DNA of 64,000 nt, from NCBI RefSeq assembly GCF_019879105.1, contig NZ_CP082248.1, positions 682,001 to 746,000 of the forward strand, read 5' to 3'. A program made the position numbers and the translations under genes. The number at the start of each line of letters is the position of its first letter. Within the stretch, counting starts at the first letter, position 1. Of this stretch, positions 61,563 to 64,000 are shown piece after piece. This DNA comes from Natrinema sp. SYSU A 869. GTDB lineage: Archaea; Halobacteriota; Halobacteria; Halobacteriales; Natrialbaceae. The notes beneath the pieces were generated by a model that made no database searches, was not told the origin of the DNA, and saw nothing but the letters and a program-made list of their open reading frames with translations.

Positions 61563-62747
61563 TTACTCGTACGATCGCTTCCGCGTGCTCTTATCGGAAA
61601 TATACTCCCAGTCGTACGTGACGCCGAGGCCCGGTCCGTTCGGGACGGTGACATACCCGTGGTCGTCAACGGCGTCTATCCCGTCCCCGTATTCGCCCTT
61701 GTAGACGGGCGGGTCGTGAGTGACCGAGTGATTCGGGTGGGCGAGGCCGAGTTCGTAGTAGTTCGTGTTTCGGACGGCGGCGATACAGTGGCGTTGGGCG
61801 GGACCACAGATGTGGTACTCGACGTCGAGACCGAGCCCCTCGGCGACCCGCGATATCTTCATTGCGCCCGTAATCCCGGCGTCGTACTCTGGATCCGTTC
61901 GGAGAAAGGTCGTCGCCTCGTTGACCGCGAAGTCGGTGTGGGGCTCGAGTCCCCGAACGTGCTCCGTCTGGAGAAGCGGCGTTTCGATTTGGTTCTTCAG
62001 CGTTTTGCTCCCGTGCTGGGAGGTGCCGAAATCGCGACCGGGATCTTCGAGCCAGAGGAACCCCTGTTCGTCGCAGGCCTTCCCGACTTTGAGAACGTCA
62101 CCAAAGGTTTCCAGTTGGCCGACCGGATCGTACATGAGGTCCATCTCGTCGCCCACGCGGTCGCCCACCGCGTGGATCAGGTCGACTTCGCGTTCCACGT
62201 CAAGGCTCGACGCCTTCGCTCGCCATCCGTGGAGTTTGAACGCGGGAAAGCCGGCGTCGAGACACTCTTCGGCGAAGTCCGCGTACGCTGCTGGCGAATC
62301 GAGACCGCCGTTATCGTCCCCGAACGCCGTCGACGCATACGTCGGGATTTCGGTCCGGTACGTTCCGAGTAGTTGGTGTATCGGAGCGTCGTGAAACTTC
62401 CCGGCGATGTCCCAGAGGGCGATGTCGATCGGTCCGATTCCCATCCGATCGTACTTCCGCAGGATCAGCCTGAACTGGTTCCAGTGTTTCTCTCGTTCGA
62501 GCGGATTCTTCCCGACGAGATACGGCGCGATCGAATCGATCTGTGCGAGTGCCGGTCCCGGTGGAGAGTTCAACGAGACGAACGTGCCGTCGATATCGGC
62601 GTCTGTCTGGATTCGAACCGCCAATACCGTCCGCTCATACGAGCTGTCCGGGCTGTATCCCGGATAAAACGAATCCAACGGCTTCTCCATATTCTCTATC
62701 GGATAGGTGAACTCGATACACTCGATGCCCGTTACTGTCGGTGACAT
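61563..62747 (-). CDS. Enolase-superfamily sugar-acid dehydratase (MR/MLE type)
   Basis: The 394-residue protein has the capping domain (VRIQTDADIDGTF, LVGKNPLEREKHWNQF, GPIDIALWDIAGK) and a TIM barrel with KLHGW, metal ligands MYDPVG (Asp), WLEDPG (Glu) and QTEHVRG (Glu), and a late YHICGPAQ with His. It likely dehydrates a sugar acid in the cytoplasm. It is divergent from the second family member, sharing the 62748-62938 promoter region. The exact substrate cannot be told from motifs. Confidence 0.85.
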   Translation of the reverse strand: MSPTVTGIECIEFTYPIENMEKPLDSFYPGYSPDSSYERTVLAVRIQTDADIDGTFVSLNSPPGPALAQIDSIAPYLVGKNPLEREKHWNQFRLILRKYDRMGIGPIDIALWDIAGKFHDAPIHQLLGTYRTEIPTYASTAFGDDNGGLDSPAAYADFAEECLDAGFPAFKLHGWRAKASSLDVEREVDLIHAVGDRVGDEMDLMYDPVGQLETFGDVLKVGKACDEQGFLWLEDPGRDFGTSQHGSKTLKNQIETPLLQTEHVRGLEPHTDFAVNEATTFLRTDPEYDAGITGAMKISRVAEGLGLDVEYHICGPAQRHCIAAVRNTNYYELGLAHPNHSVTHDPPVYKGEYGDGIDAVDDHGYVTVPNGPGLGVTYDWEYISDKSTRKRSYE

Positions 62748-62938
62748 ACCACACGGGTTTCACACCTGACTATAATATTTGATCGGCGGTGGTCTGATCG
62801 CGCGTTCTACGGCGAGACTATACGGACGGAATACGGCTACCGGCCAGGAGACCGTCTACGTAAACACTCGAGGGCCCGTTCAGGTGGGAGAACGTCCCGT
62901 CTACGGGCTAGGTAAATTATTTGGTGGTTCATCTGGCA
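62748..62938. promoter_or_regulatory. Divergent promoter region of two dehydratase genes
   Basis: The 191 bases hold AT-rich TATA-like tracts near each gene (TATAATATTTG at about 62770 and TAAATTATTTGG at about 62912). It is a likely operator for the nearby IclR protein, by context only. Confidence 0.45.
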
Positions 62939-64000
62939 ATGAGTAGCATGGGTATCAAACGCACCCTCTCAGGAGACCGGTTAGCGTTGACAGCCGACCG
63001 CTCTCCCGAGACGCGAGATGTGGAGATAACGGACATACAGACGGCAGTGGTCGGAGAGAGCGGGGAGTACGGGAGTTTCCTCTGGACGTTCGTCCGCGTT
63101 TACACCGACGCAGGTATCGTCGGAACCGGCGAAGCGTTCCCGGCCGGCGGGGTACCTCGTGACGTCGAGCGGATGAAACCGTTGCTCGTCGGCGAGAACC
63201 CGATGGATATTGATCGGCTGTGCGAGCAACTGTACGAACGGATGACCCTCGAGGGATCGATCGGCGGAACGATCGTGTCGGCGATCTCAGGGATCGAAAT
63301 CGCGCTCCACGATATCGCTGGGAAATCCTGAACGTTCCGGCGTACCAGCTGCTGGGCGGGAAATATCGCGACGAGATCCGATGCTACTGCGACTGTGAAC
63401 ACGAGCGCGGATGGGATCCCGCCGATTTCGCTGACGAAGCCGAGCGAACCATCGACGAGCACGGATTCGACGCGGTCAAGTTCAACTTCGATCTCCACAG
63501 CGGCATCGAGAAGGATTACGCGAACCGACACCTCCGACCGCCAGAGATCGATCACCGCCGGGCCATCGCGGAGGCGGTCACCGAGCGCGTCAGTGACCGC
63601 GCCGACGTCGCCTTCGACTGCCACTGGGGATTCACTGTCGAGTCGGCCAAGCGGCTCGCGAAGGCGATCGAACCGTACGATGTCTGGTGGTTAGAAGATC
63701 CCGTTCCGCCCGAGAATACCGAGGTGCAGACCGACGTGACCGATGCGACGTCCACGACGATTGCGACTGGTGAAAATCACTCTCGGAAGGAGGGGGTCCA
63801 GCCGCTGGTGACCTCGGGGGCGGCCGATGTCCTCCACATCGACGTTCCGAAGGTCGGTGGAATGCGGGAGACGCAGAAAATTGCGAGCATGGCCGACACC
63901 TACGCGATGCCGATGGCGATGCACAACCTGAGTTCACCCGTCGGAACGATGGCAAGTGCGCACGTCGCGGCAGCGATCCCGAACTTCCTGGCGCTGGAGT
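62939..64000 (+). pseudogene. Enolase-superfamily dehydratase, galactonate-dehydratase-like, frameshifted, 3' end outside window
   Basis: The first frame (ATG at 62939, alternative 62948) covers the capping domain (TDIQTAVVGESGEY, PAGGVPRDVERMKPLLVGENP) to IALHDIAGKS and stops at 63331. The next frame continues at once with LNVPAYQLLGGKYRDEI. Catalytic elements follow: VKFNFDLHSG, FDCHWGF, WWLEDPVPPEN, ATGENHS and MHNLSSPVG. One missing A in GGGAAATCC (expected AAAA) near 63325 restores the frame. It is either a real mutation or a sequencing error. The gene runs past the window end. Confidence 0.8.

Overview
The window comes from a halophilic archaeon (class Halobacteria; a Natrialba/Natrinema-like genus is only a guess). 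The signs are GC-rich, strongly acidic proteins, Tat lipoboxes, a PGF-CTERM-like tail, a TFB, PadR and HalOD1 families, and a haloarchaeal type I-B-like CRISPR repeat. The edges (about 1-9.6 kb and 58.9-64 kb) read like chromosome. The middle (about 9.6-57 kb) is a mosaic accessory region or large plasmid with lower GC, many broken genes, repeated modules and mobile elements.

1-9.6 kb: a partial Ig-like membrane-anchored protein converges on a minus-strand cluster of six tightly packed genes: a small protein, a winged-helix protein, a coiled-coil protein, an AAA+ ATPase, a beta-propeller protein and a CARDB/Ig-like protein. I know no described system with this composition; it is the best candidate for an undescribed system. 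9.6-11.4 kb: a 1.7-kb segment bounded by inverted repeats carries an AbrB-like protein overlapping a serine recombinase. 11.5-13.3 kb: a secreted PQQ-propeller protein.

13.8-41 kb: an accessory region with two parallel blocks (about 14.5-22 and 32.3-40.8 kb). Each holds an integrase tail, an RPA-like OB-fold gene with a large palindrome upstream, PadR regulators, a 382-bp IS200/IS605-derived MITE, a UPF0175-like remnant and a DUF7437-like regulator. Between and around them lie toxin-antitoxin genes (TumE-like, HicAB, PIN), a multicopper oxidase, several zinc-finger microproteins, an ArdC-like protein, a TFB, a 20-repeat CRISPR array without cas genes, and an arsenic cluster (arsM, permease, arsR, Cys-rich protein).

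41-55 kb: one minus-strand conjugation-type operon, with a pilin-like protein, a surface glycoprotein, a lipoprotein, a VirB6-like membrane protein, a VirB4-like ATPase, an accessory protein and a VirD4-like coupling ATPase. It is followed by 18-bp iteron-like repeats and a plasmid primase. No relaxase is visible. 54.9-58.3 kb: decayed genes (a winged-helix protein, an IS630 transposase, a truncated SMC-related protein). 58.9-64 kb: an IclR regulator, a TAXI solute-binding lipoprotein and two divergent enolase-superfamily dehydratase genes, together looking like sugar-acid uptake and breakdown.

Several genes (about 22.2, 43.5, 57.1 and 63.3 kb) are broken by what looks like one single-base indel. 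At 43.5 and 63.3 kb it lies in a short homopolymer, so some breaks may be sequencing errors.
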